Notes: generated by a model from the sequence alone, not told the origin. Shown: positions 47,434 to 57,230, counted from the first letter of the stretch. The stretch: 64,000 nucleotides of DNA from Gammaproteobacteria bacterium (GCA_018661465.1 JABJIC010000025.1:62001-126000); one strand, 5' to 3'. Made by a program: numbers and translations.

Positions 47434-48178
47434 TAGTGGCAACCTCCCCAAGATAAGCTTCCTGGACCCGCGCATTTCCTCGAACATTTTCGGGTTTATC
47501 TGTTGCGATAATTTCTCCGTAAACCAGAACGGAAATTCGATCTGCCATATCGAAGACGATATTCATATCATGTTCTACCATTATCAGTGTCTTGCCTTCG
47601 GTAATTCTATTGATAAGCTCAACTGCATTTTCTGCTTCACTGTGGCTCATGCCAGCAACGGGTTCGTCGAGCATGATTAGTTCGGCTCCGCTGGCTATGG
47701 CAATACCAAGCTCCAGCGCTCGTTGCTGTGCGTAGGCTAGTTCGCCCGATGGGTATAGGGCTTTGTCCTTTAATCCTATTTGATCCAACACGTGCATGGC
47801 TTGGTCGTTGAGTTCACCCTGACGCCCCAAAAGATGCCAGAAAGAATATCGGTAGTTGCTTGACCACAATAAGGCGCAACGTACGTTTTCAAATACATTC
47901 ATTCGATGAAAGATGTTTGTTACCTGAAAACTTCGAGCAAGCCCCAAACGAGCTATTTCATAGGGAGGCTTATTCTGAATTTCATTGTCTTTGAATTTAA
48001 TAGTGCCATCTGTCACATTATGCCGGCCACTAATCAAATGGAACAAAGTAGATTTTCCTGCACCATTGGGTCCGATAATGGCATGTTTCTCCCCTTGTTC
48101 AATATCAAGGGAGACTGCTTTGATTATTTTCGTTTCACCGAAACTCTTGGAAACATTGTTGAGGCTGAGGATGCTCAT
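47426..48178 (-). CDS. livG: ABC transporter ATP-binding protein LivG-type
   Basis: A 250-residue ATPase with intact Walker A (GPNGAGKST), a signature region around AYAQQRALELGIAIAS, and Walker B (LIMLDEPVAGM). The start overlaps the livM stop by ATGA. It powers import together with LivF and the two permeases. Confidence 0.94.
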   Translation of the reverse strand: MSILSLNNVSKSFGETKIIKAVSLDIEQGEKHAIIGPNGAGKSTLFHLISGRHNVTDGTIKFKDNEIQNKPPYEIARLGLARSFQVTNIFHRMNVFENVRCALLWSSNYRYSFWHLLGRQGELNDQAMHVLDQIGLKDKALYPSGELAYAQQRALELGIAIASGAELIMLDEPVAGMSHSEAENAVELINRITEGKTLIMVEHDMNIVFDMADRISVLVYGEIIATDKPENVRGNARVQEAYLGEVATSA

Positions 48179-49416
48179 GACTCGTCCTCTTTTACAACTT
48201 CAGGTATTGTGTTTGCTTCTTCCCAAGCGTCCCTAAGCTGGGGCAGAGACTTGCTGGTAGCAAACAGAGAGCCGAGAGTAAATATGATCGCGGCAAGCCA
48301 GGTAATGGTTGAGGAGGTATCCAGTTCCATGCCGAGGAAGTGGAAGATAGCATCTTCACTGTGGCTCATCTCCAGCATACCTATGGCGCCCACTAAGAAC
48401 AGGATTGCTGGAATACAGGTAATTAAATAGGGTAACGCCAGGTTTTTTAACGAGCCTTTGAGCCACGCTACCTGGTGCATCATGATAAACCCGGCGAATC
48501 CTCTGGGCAGGAAAAGTACTGTGAGTAAAAACATTATCCCCAGATAGAGCATCCACAAGTCAGAGTAATTACTTAGCAAAGAATTCATCAGGGTAAGTAT
48601 TACCGCGCCCAGTATTGGCCCGATGAAATAACCAAGACCGCCTATATATGCCATCAACAGAACCCGCCCTGAAGTCGCCGCATTGAGGTTCTCTTCAGTT
48701 ATGAATTCATAATTCAGAGCAAACAGACCGCCAGCGATACCGGCGAAGAGTCCTGAGGCGCAGAATGAAATGAATCGAACCCTGCGGGCACTGTAACCAA
48801 TAAATTCAGCGCGTTCGGGATTGTCTCTCACGGCGTTGGCCATGCGTCCAGCTGGGGTCTGGGTAAAGAGATACATAAATACAGTCGCAATGAAGACCCA
48901 GACAGCAGCTACATAATAGATCTCTACATCCTGGAAAAACTCCACTCCAAAAAGGGGAGGTCCAAAAGTTCTATCACCACTAACACCTGCTTCACCACCA
49001 AAAAACCCGACGAAGATTAGGGAAGATGCAGCAATTAGTTCTCCGATACCAAGGGAGATCATGGCAAATACAGTACCTGCTTTGTGAGTAGAGAAACTTC
49101 CTATAAATATTGCTGCGAGTAAGCCAAACAATCCACCAACCAACGGAATCCATATAATAGAGAAGTAGACGGTTTCGAACTCCATCATGATTAAGGTATG
49201 GACTGCCAAAAACCCACCCAGTCCGAAATACACTGCATGGCCAAACGACAGCATACCTCCTTGTCCCAATAGCATGTTGTAACTAAGGGCAAAGATAATG
49301 GCGATGGCCATCTGGTTATAAATAGAAACAGAAAGAATAGAATCCGAAAACTGTGGAAGCGCGAGCATTACAAGCAGGAAGGCTATCCAGACGCTAAGTT
49401 TTTTTATCATTGCCAT
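48175..49416 (-). CDS. livM: ABC transporter permease LivM-type, with C-terminal extension
   Basis: A 413-residue permease. GQGGMLSFGHAVYFGLGGF and the GGLGYFIGPILGAVILT region are typical LivM motifs. It is about 80-90 residues longer than usual: after the core, two more hydrophobic segments (about 328-345 and 370-390) and a charged tail follow. The start overlaps the livH stop by TAATG, indicating coupling. Confidence 0.92.
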   Translation of the reverse strand: MAMIKKLSVWIAFLLVMLALPQFSDSILSVSIYNQMAIAIIFALSYNMLLGQGGMLSFGHAVYFGLGGFLAVHTLIMMEFETVYFSIIWIPLVGGLFGLLAAIFIGSFSTHKAGTVFAMISLGIGELIAASSLIFVGFFGGEAGVSGDRTFGPPLFGVEFFQDVEIYYVAAVWVFIATVFMYLFTQTPAGRMANAVRDNPERAEFIGYSARRVRFISFCASGLFAGIAGGLFALNYEFITEENLNAATSGRVLLMAYIGGLGYFIGPILGAVILTLMNSLLSNYSDLWMLYLGIMFLLTVLFLPRGFAGFIMMHQVAWLKGSLKNLALPYLITCIPAILFLVGAIGMLEMSHSEDAIFHFLGMELDTSSTITWLAAIIFTLGSLFATSKSLPQLRDAWEEANTIPEVVKEDES

Positions 49417-50366
49417 TATTCTTCCCTATTACCCATGAGCCCGGTTGGTCTGAAGATTAAAACCAACACCAGGAGTAGGAAGGGCAGTATGGGAGCGATC
49501 TGAGGTAGCGTCATTGTCCACAAATCATTCAATGGATGATCGCGTTCAAACGATACCCCGAGGAAGTTCAATAAGTCAGGCATGCCGACATCGGAGGCAA
49601 TAGCATAAGATTGCAGCAGGCCAATAAGCAGTGAAGCTATAAATGCGCCAGCTAATGATCCAAGGCCGCCAATTACAACGATAACGAACACTATGCTACC
49701 CAGCACGATAGCCATGCCCGGGAAGGTAGTGAGCACTGGGCCTGCAATGACACCGGCGAGGCCGGCAAGGGCAGTTCCAACTCCAAATACACCCATAAAA
49801 ATAAGCGGCACGTTATGGCCGAGATTCGCTACGGTATTGGGATGAGTGATCGCCGCCTGGATGATGATGCCGATGCGGCTACGGGTGAGCACACGGAACA
49901 AGCCGATGAAAATCAGCACCGATACACCGATCATGAACCCTCTATATGCGGAAAACTCCTGTCCGAATAGTGTGAACAATGGGAAATCGAGTATGTCGGG
50001 AGATTGATAATTTTTGGTATCAGGACCCCAGAAGAACTGAATAGCTTCTTCTATCAAAAATGCCAGGCCGAAGGTGAATACCAGCTCCGCTACATGGCCT
50101 GATTCATGAACGCGGCGTAAGCCGTAACGTTCCACGGCAGCACCCAGACAGCCAACTATGAGGGGAGCAAAAATCAGACCCAGCCAGAAACCGAACTGAA
50201 GACTTATGGAATAGGCAAAGTAGGCACCCAACATATAGAAGCTGGCATGGGCGAAGTTTAATACACCCATCATGCTGAATATGAGAGTTAAGCCGCTGGC
50301 CAACATGAAAAGCAATAGTCCGGTAACCAGACCATTCAAGGTGGCGAAAATGAATACTTCTAACAT
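49416..50366 (-). CDS. livH: ABC transporter permease LivH-type
   Basis: A 316-residue permease with about eight helices. LNGLVTGLLLFMLASGLTLI and MGVLNFAHASFYMLGAY at the start and VIGGLGSLAGAFIASLLIGL near the end are LivH hallmarks. It lies between the binding protein and livM in a five-gene operon. Confidence 0.94.
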   Translation of the reverse strand: MLEVFIFATLNGLVTGLLLFMLASGLTLIFSMMGVLNFAHASFYMLGAYFAYSISLQFGFWLGLIFAPLIVGCLGAAVERYGLRRVHESGHVAELVFTFGLAFLIEEAIQFFWGPDTKNYQSPDILDFPLFTLFGQEFSAYRGFMIGVSVLIFIGLFRVLTRSRIGIIIQAAITHPNTVANLGHNVPLIFMGVFGVGTALAGLAGVIAGPVLTTFPGMAIVLGSIVFVIVVIGGLGSLAGAFIASLLIGLLQSYAIASDVGMPDLLNFLGVSFERDHPLNDLWTMTLPQIAPILPFLLLVLVLIFRPTGLMGNREE

Positions 50367-50420
50367 TCGGGTTCTAGCAAATCCTTTGTCTATACAGGCG
50401 AAACTGCGATATGTATTTGA

Positions 50421-51680
50421 TTAACGGCGTGGTCGCCTCATCTGGCAACTGCTTTCAACTACAGTGTCTTCTGCAGCGACATGATATTCACTGAACAAGC
50501 CGAAGCCTGAATTATCCGCATCGAATTCAATGCCTTCATCGGTATGAACAGAAATATGTAGGGATTGAAAAGCTTGGTGATCGTCTCCTCTCATCCAAAT
50601 CTCATCGCCGCTGAGGGAAGTAAATCGCATGTCTTCCAGTGCAAGGGCGATATCGTAAGGGTCAGTGCTCTGAGTTTCTTCCATTGCAGCAACCAGCATT
50701 TGTAATGCATTCGCTATTCTTGGTTGGGTCACATCGTTATTAGGATTCGCCGCCTTGAATGCACGGATGTACTCTTTTCTTCTTTCGGTCGGGATAGGAT
50801 TAGCAGTCTCATTGTGTACAAGCCTGAGCCTGTCCACACCATCAGCTCCGATAGTTGCTGTAATGCCGTCATAGGCGGCATAGAAAGTGTAGATAGGAAC
50901 ATCCAGGCCAGAGTCGATTATCGATCGTGCTAATGAAACCATATCTGCACCGAAGTTACCGGTGATAACTGCATCAGCGCCAGAGGAGACGATCTTGGTG
51001 ACATAAGGGGTAAAGTCTTTTACCTGTCCAATGGGGTGAAATTCGTTACCTACGATTTCAATATCCGGACGTTTTTCATTCAGTAAACGAATTGTATTAT
51101 CGGAAACCACCTGACCGAATGAATAGTCCTGACCGATAATGTACATGCTCTTAATGTCCTGATTTTCAGCAATGTAATCGGTAAGTACGTTTAGCTTCAT
51201 AACAGCATGGGCATCAAATCGGAAATGCCAGAAGCTGCAATTATCTTCTGTAAGTATAGGGTCAACTGCTGAGTAGTTAATCTGTAGAACTTCCTGACCC
51301 GGGTTGCGACGATTGTGTCGTGAAATTGTAGTATTCAAAGTGTTGGCGACGGCAGAGCTATTCCCCTGAAAAATTATTTGCAGACCTTCACTCACGGCGC
51401 GTCGAAATTGTATTTGCGTCTCGGTAGGGCTCTGTTTGTTATCCAGTGCAACAATCTCAATAGGTCGACCACCGAGTATCCCGCCTTTGGAATTATAGAA
51501 ATAATCTGCGGCAAACTGGATCTGTTTTAAGCCACTGGTGCCAATGGAAGCGAAAGCTCCAGACAAAGGATCCATAAAGGCGATTCTGACAGGCTCTTGA
51601 GCCTGTAGCGAGGAGTTGAAGCTTATCAAGCCGATAAACAGTAAGCTACTGAATTTAAAAGAATAATTATGTTTTTTCAT
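50421..51680 (-). CDS. livK: ABC transporter substrate-binding protein LivK-type
   Basis: A 419-residue periplasmic binding protein with signal peptide to about residue 27 (LQAQ). VRIAFMDPLSGAFASIGTSG and KGGILGGRPIEIVALDNKQSP are family I motifs. First gene of the operon, with 54 nt to livH. Amino acids are the usual cargo, but amides, short acids and other small solutes are also carried by this family, so the ligand is open. Confidence 0.92.
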   Translation of the reverse strand: MKKHNYSFKFSSLLFIGLISFNSSLQAQEPVRIAFMDPLSGAFASIGTSGLKQIQFAADYFYNSKGGILGGRPIEIVALDNKQSPTETQIQFRRAVSEGLQIIFQGNSSAVANTLNTTISRHNRRNPGQEVLQINYSAVDPILTEDNCSFWHFRFDAHAVMKLNVLTDYIAENQDIKSMYIIGQDYSFGQVVSDNTIRLLNEKRPDIEIVGNEFHPIGQVKDFTPYVTKIVSSGADAVITGNFGADMVSLARSIIDSGLDVPIYTFYAAYDGITATIGADGVDRLRLVHNETANPIPTERRKEYIRAFKAANPNNDVTQPRIANALQMLVAAMEETQSTDPYDIALALEDMRFTSLSGDEIWMRGDDHQAFQSLHISVHTDEGIEFDADNSGFGLFSEYHVAAEDTVVESSCQMRRPRR

Positions 51681-51893
51681 AAGTGGTTTTGTTCTTTTTT
51701 GATTGTTTTTCTTTAGCCATTCCGTGGCCCTTAAGGGACTATCGACATTAACCTAGACAGTAGTCTGAATCAAGAAATCAGCGTAGTTTTAGGTCGGGTT
51801 GATGGAATGGAGAGCCTGAAAGAAAATTGAGGAACCTCGCGGATATCATGGTTCTTGGTCGGGAGATAATGCTGTAGGATAAAGAAAAACCTC

Positions 51894-52317
51894 ATGCTTA
51901 ATGCGGATATATCGGTTGAAGATTACTGAGTCAGAAATTGAATTTATTGCGATCAGGGCCAGCGGTCCTGGTGGTCAAAATGTGAATAAGGTATCTACTG
52001 CGGTCCAGCTTCGTTTCGATATAAATAATTCACGTTTGAGCAATGAATTCAAAACCACTCTCAGAAATTTTCCTGATAGCAGAATTAGTAAAGATGGATT
52101 GGTCACGATCAAGGCGCAGCGTTTTCGAAGTCAGGACAAAAACAAGCAGGATGCATTGGAGCGACTCAATCAATTGTTGGCTAAAGCCACAAAGAAGAAG
52201 AAGGCGCGCATAGCGACCAAACCGGGAAGGGGAGCTAAAGAAAGAAGATTGAAGGAAAAGAAAAGGATGGGTCAGAAAAAATCAGGAAGAGGTAACGTTA
52301 CATCTGATGATCAATAG
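51894..52317 (+). CDS. arfB: ArfB-type alternative ribosome-rescue factor, apparent +1 frameshift near the start
   Basis: The main frame from 51901 gives 138 residues with IRASGPGGQNVNKVSTAVQL (the GGQ hydrolysis motif) and a basic C-terminal tail that enters the mRNA channel; it frees stalled ribosomes. The ATG at 51901 has no ribosome site. The ATG at 51894, in another frame, opens with MLNADISVE, resembles ArfB N-termini, and stops at 51927. Joining the two by a +1 shift gives 18 residues before AIRA, the same as E. coli ArfB. So an indel or sequence error between 51921 and 51929 is likely; use of 51901 remains possible. Confidence 0.85.
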
Positions 52318-52334
52318 ACTAACGGATAGCTACT

Positions 52335-52718
52335 ATGGCAATTAATCGGATATCACATCTGACTGTGTATGTTAGAGACCAGGAGACTGCCTTAAGCTGG
52401 TATAAGCAGAAGCTCGGCTTTGAAGTTGTCATGGACAACGATGAAGTTGTTTCGGGAATGCGCTGGCTAACAGTTTGCCCAGCCGGTAATCCTGCTACTC
52501 AAATAGCCTTGGTCCTTGCTAACAGTAAGGAGGATGAATCAAGAGTCGGCAATAATCTGATGACGGTGTTAAGCACAACGAACTGTATCGATGACATGGC
52601 CACACTAGCGCGAGAGGGAGTGGAAATTGTTGGGCCGCCTGAAGAAGTTCCATGGGGAGTATCGGGAATAATTCGCGACCTCTATGGAAATCCCTATAAC
52701 CTGGTTGGAACCAAGTAG
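52335..52718 (+). CDS. VOC-family (glyoxalase-fold) protein
   Basis: A 127-residue single-chain vicinal-oxygen-chelate protein. It starts INRISHLTVYVRDQETALSW (His ligand) and ends IIRDLYGNPYNLVGTK, with LGFEV in between, the usual module. Probably a dimer in the cytoplasm. Catalytic role unknown; it lies 17 nt after arfB and just before a secreted protein. Confidence 0.88.
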   Translation: MAINRISHLTVYVRDQETALSWYKQKLGFEVVMDNDEVVSGMRWLTVCPAGNPATQIALVLANSKEDESRVGNNLMTVLSTTNCIDDMATLAREGVEIVGPPEEVPWGVSGIIRDLYGNPYNLVGTK

Positions 52719-52722
52719 ATCA

Positions 52723-53283
52723 ATGACAGAGCAGCACTTTAAACGGGTATCCCCCTTGGTATTGGTATTCTTTACCGCATTACTTGTTGTGCCTGGGAGC
52801 CTTGCTCAGCAGGCTCAAGTAACTGTAGCAAGCACAGCGAGTGCAGAATCCAGTTTCAAATATATTGCCAATACATTAACTGCGTTTCGAACAACCGGGA
52901 GATTGACGAATAACCCGGGTATTGATGGTGCGGATCTAGAACATTTTATTCTGCTTCTCGATGAATACTATAATCAGTTTACTCAGGGATTTGGCTCAAA
53001 TAGCGCCATGTGCAGTTTTTATCGGGATCCTGAGAATGGCAGAATGACTATTGAAGAACGAGGCGAATTGGCTTTTAGTTTCTTGAGAGATTTACCGGCT
53101 AGACTTGATAGATATATATCCATCGATCAAGATTTTCAGGATGAGGTTGAAATCCAGTTTGGGAGTATTCTGAAAGATAACATCAATGTGATTAAGCTTG
53201 ATGCAGTGAGTAACCAAAGGCTGCCAGCATCAGAGTTTGATGAGGCAGCCAAGATTAATTTTGCGGATACCGCTTGTTCTTAA
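52723..53283 (+). CDS. Secreted protein of unknown function
   Basis: A 186-residue protein with signal peptide ending SLAQ at about residue 28. ATG at 52723 is 4 nt after the previous stop; a longer in-frame start at 52684 lies inside that gene and is rejected. Two Cys (MCSFYRD and the C-terminal TACS) could form a disulfide. No family recognised; the mature part is mostly helical and acidic. Confidence 0.75.
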   Translation: MTEQHFKRVSPLVLVFFTALLVVPGSLAQQAQVTVASTASAESSFKYIANTLTAFRTTGRLTNNPGIDGADLEHFILLLDEYYNQFTQGFGSNSAMCSFYRDPENGRMTIEERGELAFSFLRDLPARLDRYISIDQDFQDEVEIQFGSILKDNINVIKLDAVSNQRLPASEFDEAAKINFADTACS

Positions 53284-53298
53284 AACCAAAGGCTGGCG

Positions 53299-54483
53299 CT
53301 AGTAAACTTCGAAAAGTCCTGCAGCACCCATGCCTCCGCCTACACACATAGTACATACAACGTACTTAGCGCCACGACGTTTTCCTTCGATTAAAGCGTG
53401 TCCAACCATTCTGGCACCACTCATGCCATAAGGGTGACCAATAGAGATAGCACCGCCATTAACATTTAACAATTCGTCTGGAATACCTAACTGATCACGG
53501 CAATAGATTACTTGAACAGCAAACGCTTCATTGAGTTCCCACAAACCAATATCGTCCATGGACAGATTGTTACGCTCCAGCAGTTTCGGAATGGCAAACA
53601 CTGGCCCGATACCCATTTCGTCTGGTTCCAGTCCGGCAACTGCGATACCTCGGTATGCACCTAGAGGCTGGAGACCTTTTTGTTCGGCTAGCTTGCTATC
53701 CATTAGTACCGAAGCTGATGCGCCATCAGAGAGTTGACTGGCATTGCCGGCGGTGATTACTCCGCCCTCGATCACTGGCTTAAGCCCCTGAAGACCTTCC
53801 AATGTAGTAGTCGGACGGTTTCCTTCATCTTTCTCTAGAGTGACATCGTGAACAGACTGTTGCTTGGTTTCCTTGTCCATGAATAGCATCTTGGAGGGAA
53901 GCGGGACGATTTCATCATCGAATGCGCCTGCGTCTTGCGCTGCAGCGGTTCTGCGCTGGCTCTGTAGACCATATTCATCCTGCGCATCTCTAGATACACC
54001 ATAGCGTTTGGCCACAATTTCTGCAGTTTCCAGCATAGAGATGTAAGAGTGTTGAGACTTCGCCAGAACATTAGGATCCTGAGCTCGATAGCCGTTGCGA
54101 TGTTCGTTCTGCACCAGGCTGATAGATTCCAATCCTCCGCCTACGACTATGGGCATACCGTCACTGATAATCTGTTTTGCAGCAGTTGCTATCGCCATCA
54201 TTCCCGATGCACATTGTCGATCCATACTCATGCCGGATACTGAGCTGGGTAATCCAGCGGCAACACCAGCAGTCCTTCCTATGTTGTAGCCTGAGGAACC
54301 CTGTTGCATAGCACAGCCTATAACTACGTCATCAATTTCAGCAGCTTCAATGCCTGCTCGCTTCACAGCTTCAGCGATGGCGTGGCCGCCAAGGGTAGGG
54401 GCATCAGTATCATTAAAAGCGCCTCGATAGGCTTTACCGATTGGTGTTCTGGCTGTTGATACGATTACGGCTTCTCTGGTCAT
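53299..54483 (-). CDS. Acetyl-CoA acyltransferase (thiolase)
   Basis: A 394-residue thiolase. Nucleophile Cys91 in [11 protein letters not shown], His in [17 protein letters not shown] and second Cys in [10 protein letters not shown] are in place. It is the last gene of a minus-strand unit after the UGSC selenoprotein (42-nt gap), an unusual neighbour. It is not a close copy of the thiolase at 20543. Confidence 0.94.
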   Translation of the reverse strand: MTREAVIVSTARTPIGKAYRGAFNDTDAPTLGGHAIAEAVKRAGIEAAEIDDVVIGCAMQQGSSGYNIGRTAGVAAGLPSSVSGMSMDRQCASGMMAIATAAKQIISDGMPIVVGGGLESISLVQNEHRNGYRAQDPNVLAKSQHSYISMLETAEIVAKRYGVSRDAQDEYGLQSQRRTAAAQDAGAFDDEIVPLPSKMLFMDKETKQQSVHDVTLEKDEGNRPTTTLEGLQGLKPVIEGGVITAGNASQLSDGASASVLMDSKLAEQKGLQPLGAYRGIAVAGLEPDEMGIGPVFAIPKLLERNNLSMDDIGLWELNEAFAVQVIYCRDQLGIPDELLNVNGGAISIGHPYGMSGARMVGHALIEGKRRGAKYVVCTMCVGGGMGAAGLFEVY

Positions 54484-54525
54484 GCAATTCTCCGGTAGTG
54501 TGTCGATTAGTTCTATTTGTTCGAA

Positions 54526-55047
54526 TTATTCGCAAATTAAGCCAGTTATAGCTTCTATAGATTCACGAGCTAGCTGCGCCATCTCTTCGTCGGTTCTGTC
54601 CTGAATAGGATGTGCGACGAATACACTGGCTGGTTTTATGCCAAGGGATTTCCCCTGAGCCTCTGCTGCATCGACAAATTCACGAGATGCAACAAATCCT
54701 GATGGTAGCCCTCTGCTTTCCAAGTCCATGATGTCATGCAAACTGCACGAGGTACATGAGCCTCAGTCGGCGAGTCCTTCAATTACGGCGTCGCATTCTA
54801 CACTGATTTTCTGATTAAGTTCAGTTGGAGCGATTCGAGTAAAAGTAGGTTTCATATACCTTTTTACAGTGGCGCCAGCTTCGCTCAATTGCTTCTCGAC
54901 TTCATCGAGAAACTCTTTGCCTCTAGGCTTTGAAATATCCAGCAGACCTACAGTGGCGCCGGCCAGACTAGAGAGCCTGGGTAAAATCTGGCGTTGTGAT
55001 GCATGCAATTCCGCAGTTGGGTCGAGCAATACGGTGGGACTATTCAT
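54526..55047 (-). CDS. UGSC-type selenoprotein, UGA read as selenocysteine
   Basis: A 173-residue protein made of two frames joined by an in-frame TGA at 54763-54765. Residues 1-94 end CDAVIEGLAD; the TGA is residue 95; the frame continues GSCTSCSLHDIMDLESRGLP to ITGLICE. The motif U-G-S-C is the mark of the UGSC (seleno)protein family, in which other members have Cys at this place. A SECIS-like hairpin follows the UGA directly. RBS GAGGAC precedes the ATG. Redox function is likely from U95/C98, but the reaction is unknown. Standard gene finders split it into two. Confidence 0.9.
54731..54757 (-). promoter_or_regulatory. Bacterial SECIS hairpin
   Basis: On the minus strand, 6 nt after the UGA, AUGU pairs with ACAU; inside it CGUGCA pairs with UGCAUG, closing a GUU loop with a small ACCU bulge on one side. 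The loop lies 20-22 nt after the UGA and starts with GU, as required for SelB binding in E. coli fdhF-like SECIS elements. Confidence 0.75.
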
Positions 55048-55083
55048 TTTGTCCTCGCTTGAGTTGTGGATTGATTACTTATT

Positions 55084-56532
55084 TCATACTGAACATATTT
55101 TCTGGGAAACTATCTGACTGCCGCGTTCCCCGGATGCTACCCAGCCACCAATGATTGCTGAGAACATTCCTGCGGTGCCTCCCACGGTGACGATGTGAAG
55201 CCCGTCATCGCGAAATTTATTGAGCTGCTTGTCGCTGAATTTTGCCGGCATCCCTTCGGCGATTCCATCGGCTCCTCTTATTACTTCTGAACCTGGCGTG
55301 ATTAGCTCATTATACAGAGCATCTTTCAGATTCTCTTTACTCCAATTGCCTTCCATGAACACTCGTCTATGTTCGGGACAGACTACAAGGATTGCATCAG
55401 CTAATCCAAAAAGTTTGCAATTAGCCACGCTACGCAGGCTCTGAGCCATACTTTTCGCTAGAGATTCAGGGCTGCGGGACTGTTGATCCAATATGGGCTG
55501 AAGGCCATCTCCGGCAAAAAGGCTTATTACTGATTCTTGCCTCTGAAATCCGCGGTCCATTGCCAGGCTATTCCAGTTTTCATCTGACTCATCTTCGGCA
55601 AAGCAGTAAGTATACTTGCCCGGATTGCCCATTGCTGCGCGATCGATCTTACCGGGGACTCCTCCACCCACATTTCGGATTATCAACTGCAGTGCTCGGC
55701 CTATAGTTGCGTTGGCTCGATTACCCTGTCCTAGGGCATTCATGCCGCTATTCATTCCGATCTGCTTGACTATGGGGCCATTAACAATCAGAACAGGGGA
55801 TGAAAAGTAGGTGGTGCACAATAGTCCATGCATGCAAAAACGATCTTGAAGTGCGGCTTCGACGGAAGCGATAACTACTGGGAAATATTCTGGTTTACAG
55901 CCAGCCATCACGGCGTTAATTGCCAATTTCTCAATTGAACAGGGAGCGTTGTCAGGCGGGATATTCCCAATAATCTCATCTGCTTCTCTGTCGCAACCGT
56001 TTAACATTTTCAGAACGCGCAGCGGAGTCGGGGGAATAACAGGAAGTCCATCACTCCACCCGCGATCGAAGCAGGCTTCCATAATGTCTTCGGATTCAGC
56101 CAGGCTGAGTTCTCTTGCCTGAAGTTTCGAAGTGCCAAACCTCAAAGCCAGAATTTCGTCCATTCCTGGATCCTGAGTTTTCGAGCCGCAGCCAGGTTTA
56201 AAGTCGACCAGACCGTCTCCCAATTCTTCCAGCCCTGTGAATTCCTGCCACTGCTTCTTATCCCAGCCGTAAATTCTTGAGTGTTCCTCGGCTCCGTCCA
56301 GTTCTATTAGAGTAGGGACAACTTCAATATTGTTGCGATAGGAAAATTCTAACTGTGAATCGTCTTTTACATCAGAGATCCCTTCGGGGAAGCTCGGATC
56401 ATCCTGAGTGTAAACCTGTAAATCCGATCCATGTAATTCCGAGAGTTGGGAGATAACCGGTTCAATCAATGCACAGGTGGGGCAGTCTTTCTTGACTACT
56501 AATGCGTAGCTCTTCATAGGCTTTTGTTTCAA
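55084..56532 (-). CDS. Thioredoxin-fold domain fused to an unrecognised C-terminal domain
   Basis: A 482-residue protein. Residues 6-95 look like a thioredoxin fold with Cys17 and Cys20 in KDCPTCALIEP and a cis-Pro region VVPTLIEL. After a linker comes a long domain with GWSDGLPVIPPTPLRV, GNIPPDNAPCSIEKLAINAV, CKPEYFPVVIASVEAAL and a glycine-rich stretch; I do not recognise its family. TTG at 56532 with AGAG ahead is used; ATG at 56517 is possible. It lies 36 nt before the UGSC selenoprotein, so it may reduce or act with it (inference). Confidence 0.82.
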   Translation of the reverse strand: MKQKPMKSYALVVKKDCPTCALIEPVISQLSELHGSDLQVYTQDDPSFPEGISDVKDDSQLEFSYRNNIEVVPTLIELDGAEEHSRIYGWDKKQWQEFTGLEELGDGLVDFKPGCGSKTQDPGMDEILALRFGTSKLQARELSLAESEDIMEACFDRGWSDGLPVIPPTPLRVLKMLNGCDREADEIIGNIPPDNAPCSIEKLAINAVMAGCKPEYFPVVIASVEAALQDRFCMHGLLCTTYFSSPVLIVNGPIVKQIGMNSGMNALGQGNRANATIGRALQLIIRNVGGGVPGKIDRAAMGNPGKYTYCFAEDESDENWNSLAMDRGFQRQESVISLFAGDGLQPILDQQSRSPESLAKSMAQSLRSVANCKLFGLADAILVVCPEHRRVFMEGNWSKENLKDALYNELITPGSEVIRGADGIAEGMPAKFSDKQLNKFRDDGLHIVTVGGTAGMFSAIIGGWVASGERGSQIVSQKICSV

Positions 56533-56583
56533 TGTGTTCTCTGATGAGTGAGGTGGTAGTGGCTATCGAATCAAAGCCACTAA

Positions 56584-56928
56584 TTAGTATACGAATCCCA
56601 AGGTGGTGATTCCAACTAGTATATTGATAATCATGAATACGGAGGAAGTTCTCGAAATGACTTTCCAAAGTTGGGGGCCGCGATAGGCTGCTCTTACTCC
56701 TATTACCAACACTACTGTGTAGGCAAGCAGCGCTGCAACCATAATAAGATAAGGAATCCACCTTTCGTCATCAACAGCCCTGGAGCCAAAGACGAAGAAA
56801 AGTCCGGCGCCCAAGAAATAGAATGCCCAATATGTAATGGCTAAACCGTAACCGCCGCTCAGTACGCGAGAGAGGAATGAGTTATCTGTATTCCCGTCAT
56901 TTTCAAGAGAATTGCCTGCTTCTGTCAT
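56584..56928 (-). CDS. Small membrane protein of unknown function
   Basis: A 114-residue protein with hydrophilic N-terminal 25 residues and three predicted helices (about 27-50, 58-80 and 92-112). ATG at 56928 is used; a TTG three codons earlier with the same frame is possible. It is first in the minus-strand unit leading to the thioredoxin-fusion and selenoprotein genes. No family recognised. Confidence 0.72.
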   Translation of the reverse strand: MTEAGNSLENDGNTDNSFLSRVLSGGYGLAITYWAFYFLGAGLFFVFGSRAVDDERWIPYLIMVAALLAYTVVLVIGVRAAYRGPQLWKVISRTSSVFMIINILVGITTLGFVY

Positions 56929-57230
56929 AGTCCCCAATACCGGTATTTAGTGCTCAAGATTAGCGCTAAGTGTATCGCAGTCAGCGAGGATAGAGAAATT
57001 TGAAGAAGTGAGTACATAGCTGGATTGTCCTTGAATCAAAGCGGTTATAGGTATCGAATACCTCAATTTGGCCACGGGTATTAGGTTCGACATTCATCGA
57101 GTCTGTGCCAGGCGCTGTATCAGATCTGAGCAATTTTATTGACCTCAATTCATCCCTGCAAATACTTCGACAGAGAATCCAGAAAGGCCTATGATATTCC
57201 TACAAACATAGCCTCAACCAGGTACTTAAC

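Noticed and set aside
54526..54741. Separate 71-codon gene for the second half of the UGSC protein
   Set aside because: Its apparent start is a TTG just past the UGSC motif without a ribosome site; the part belongs to the selenoprotein.
55084..55095. TGA stop of the thioredoxin-fusion gene as a possible second selenocysteine
   Set aside because: Reading through adds only two residues before TAA, no redox motif follows and no hairpin was seen.
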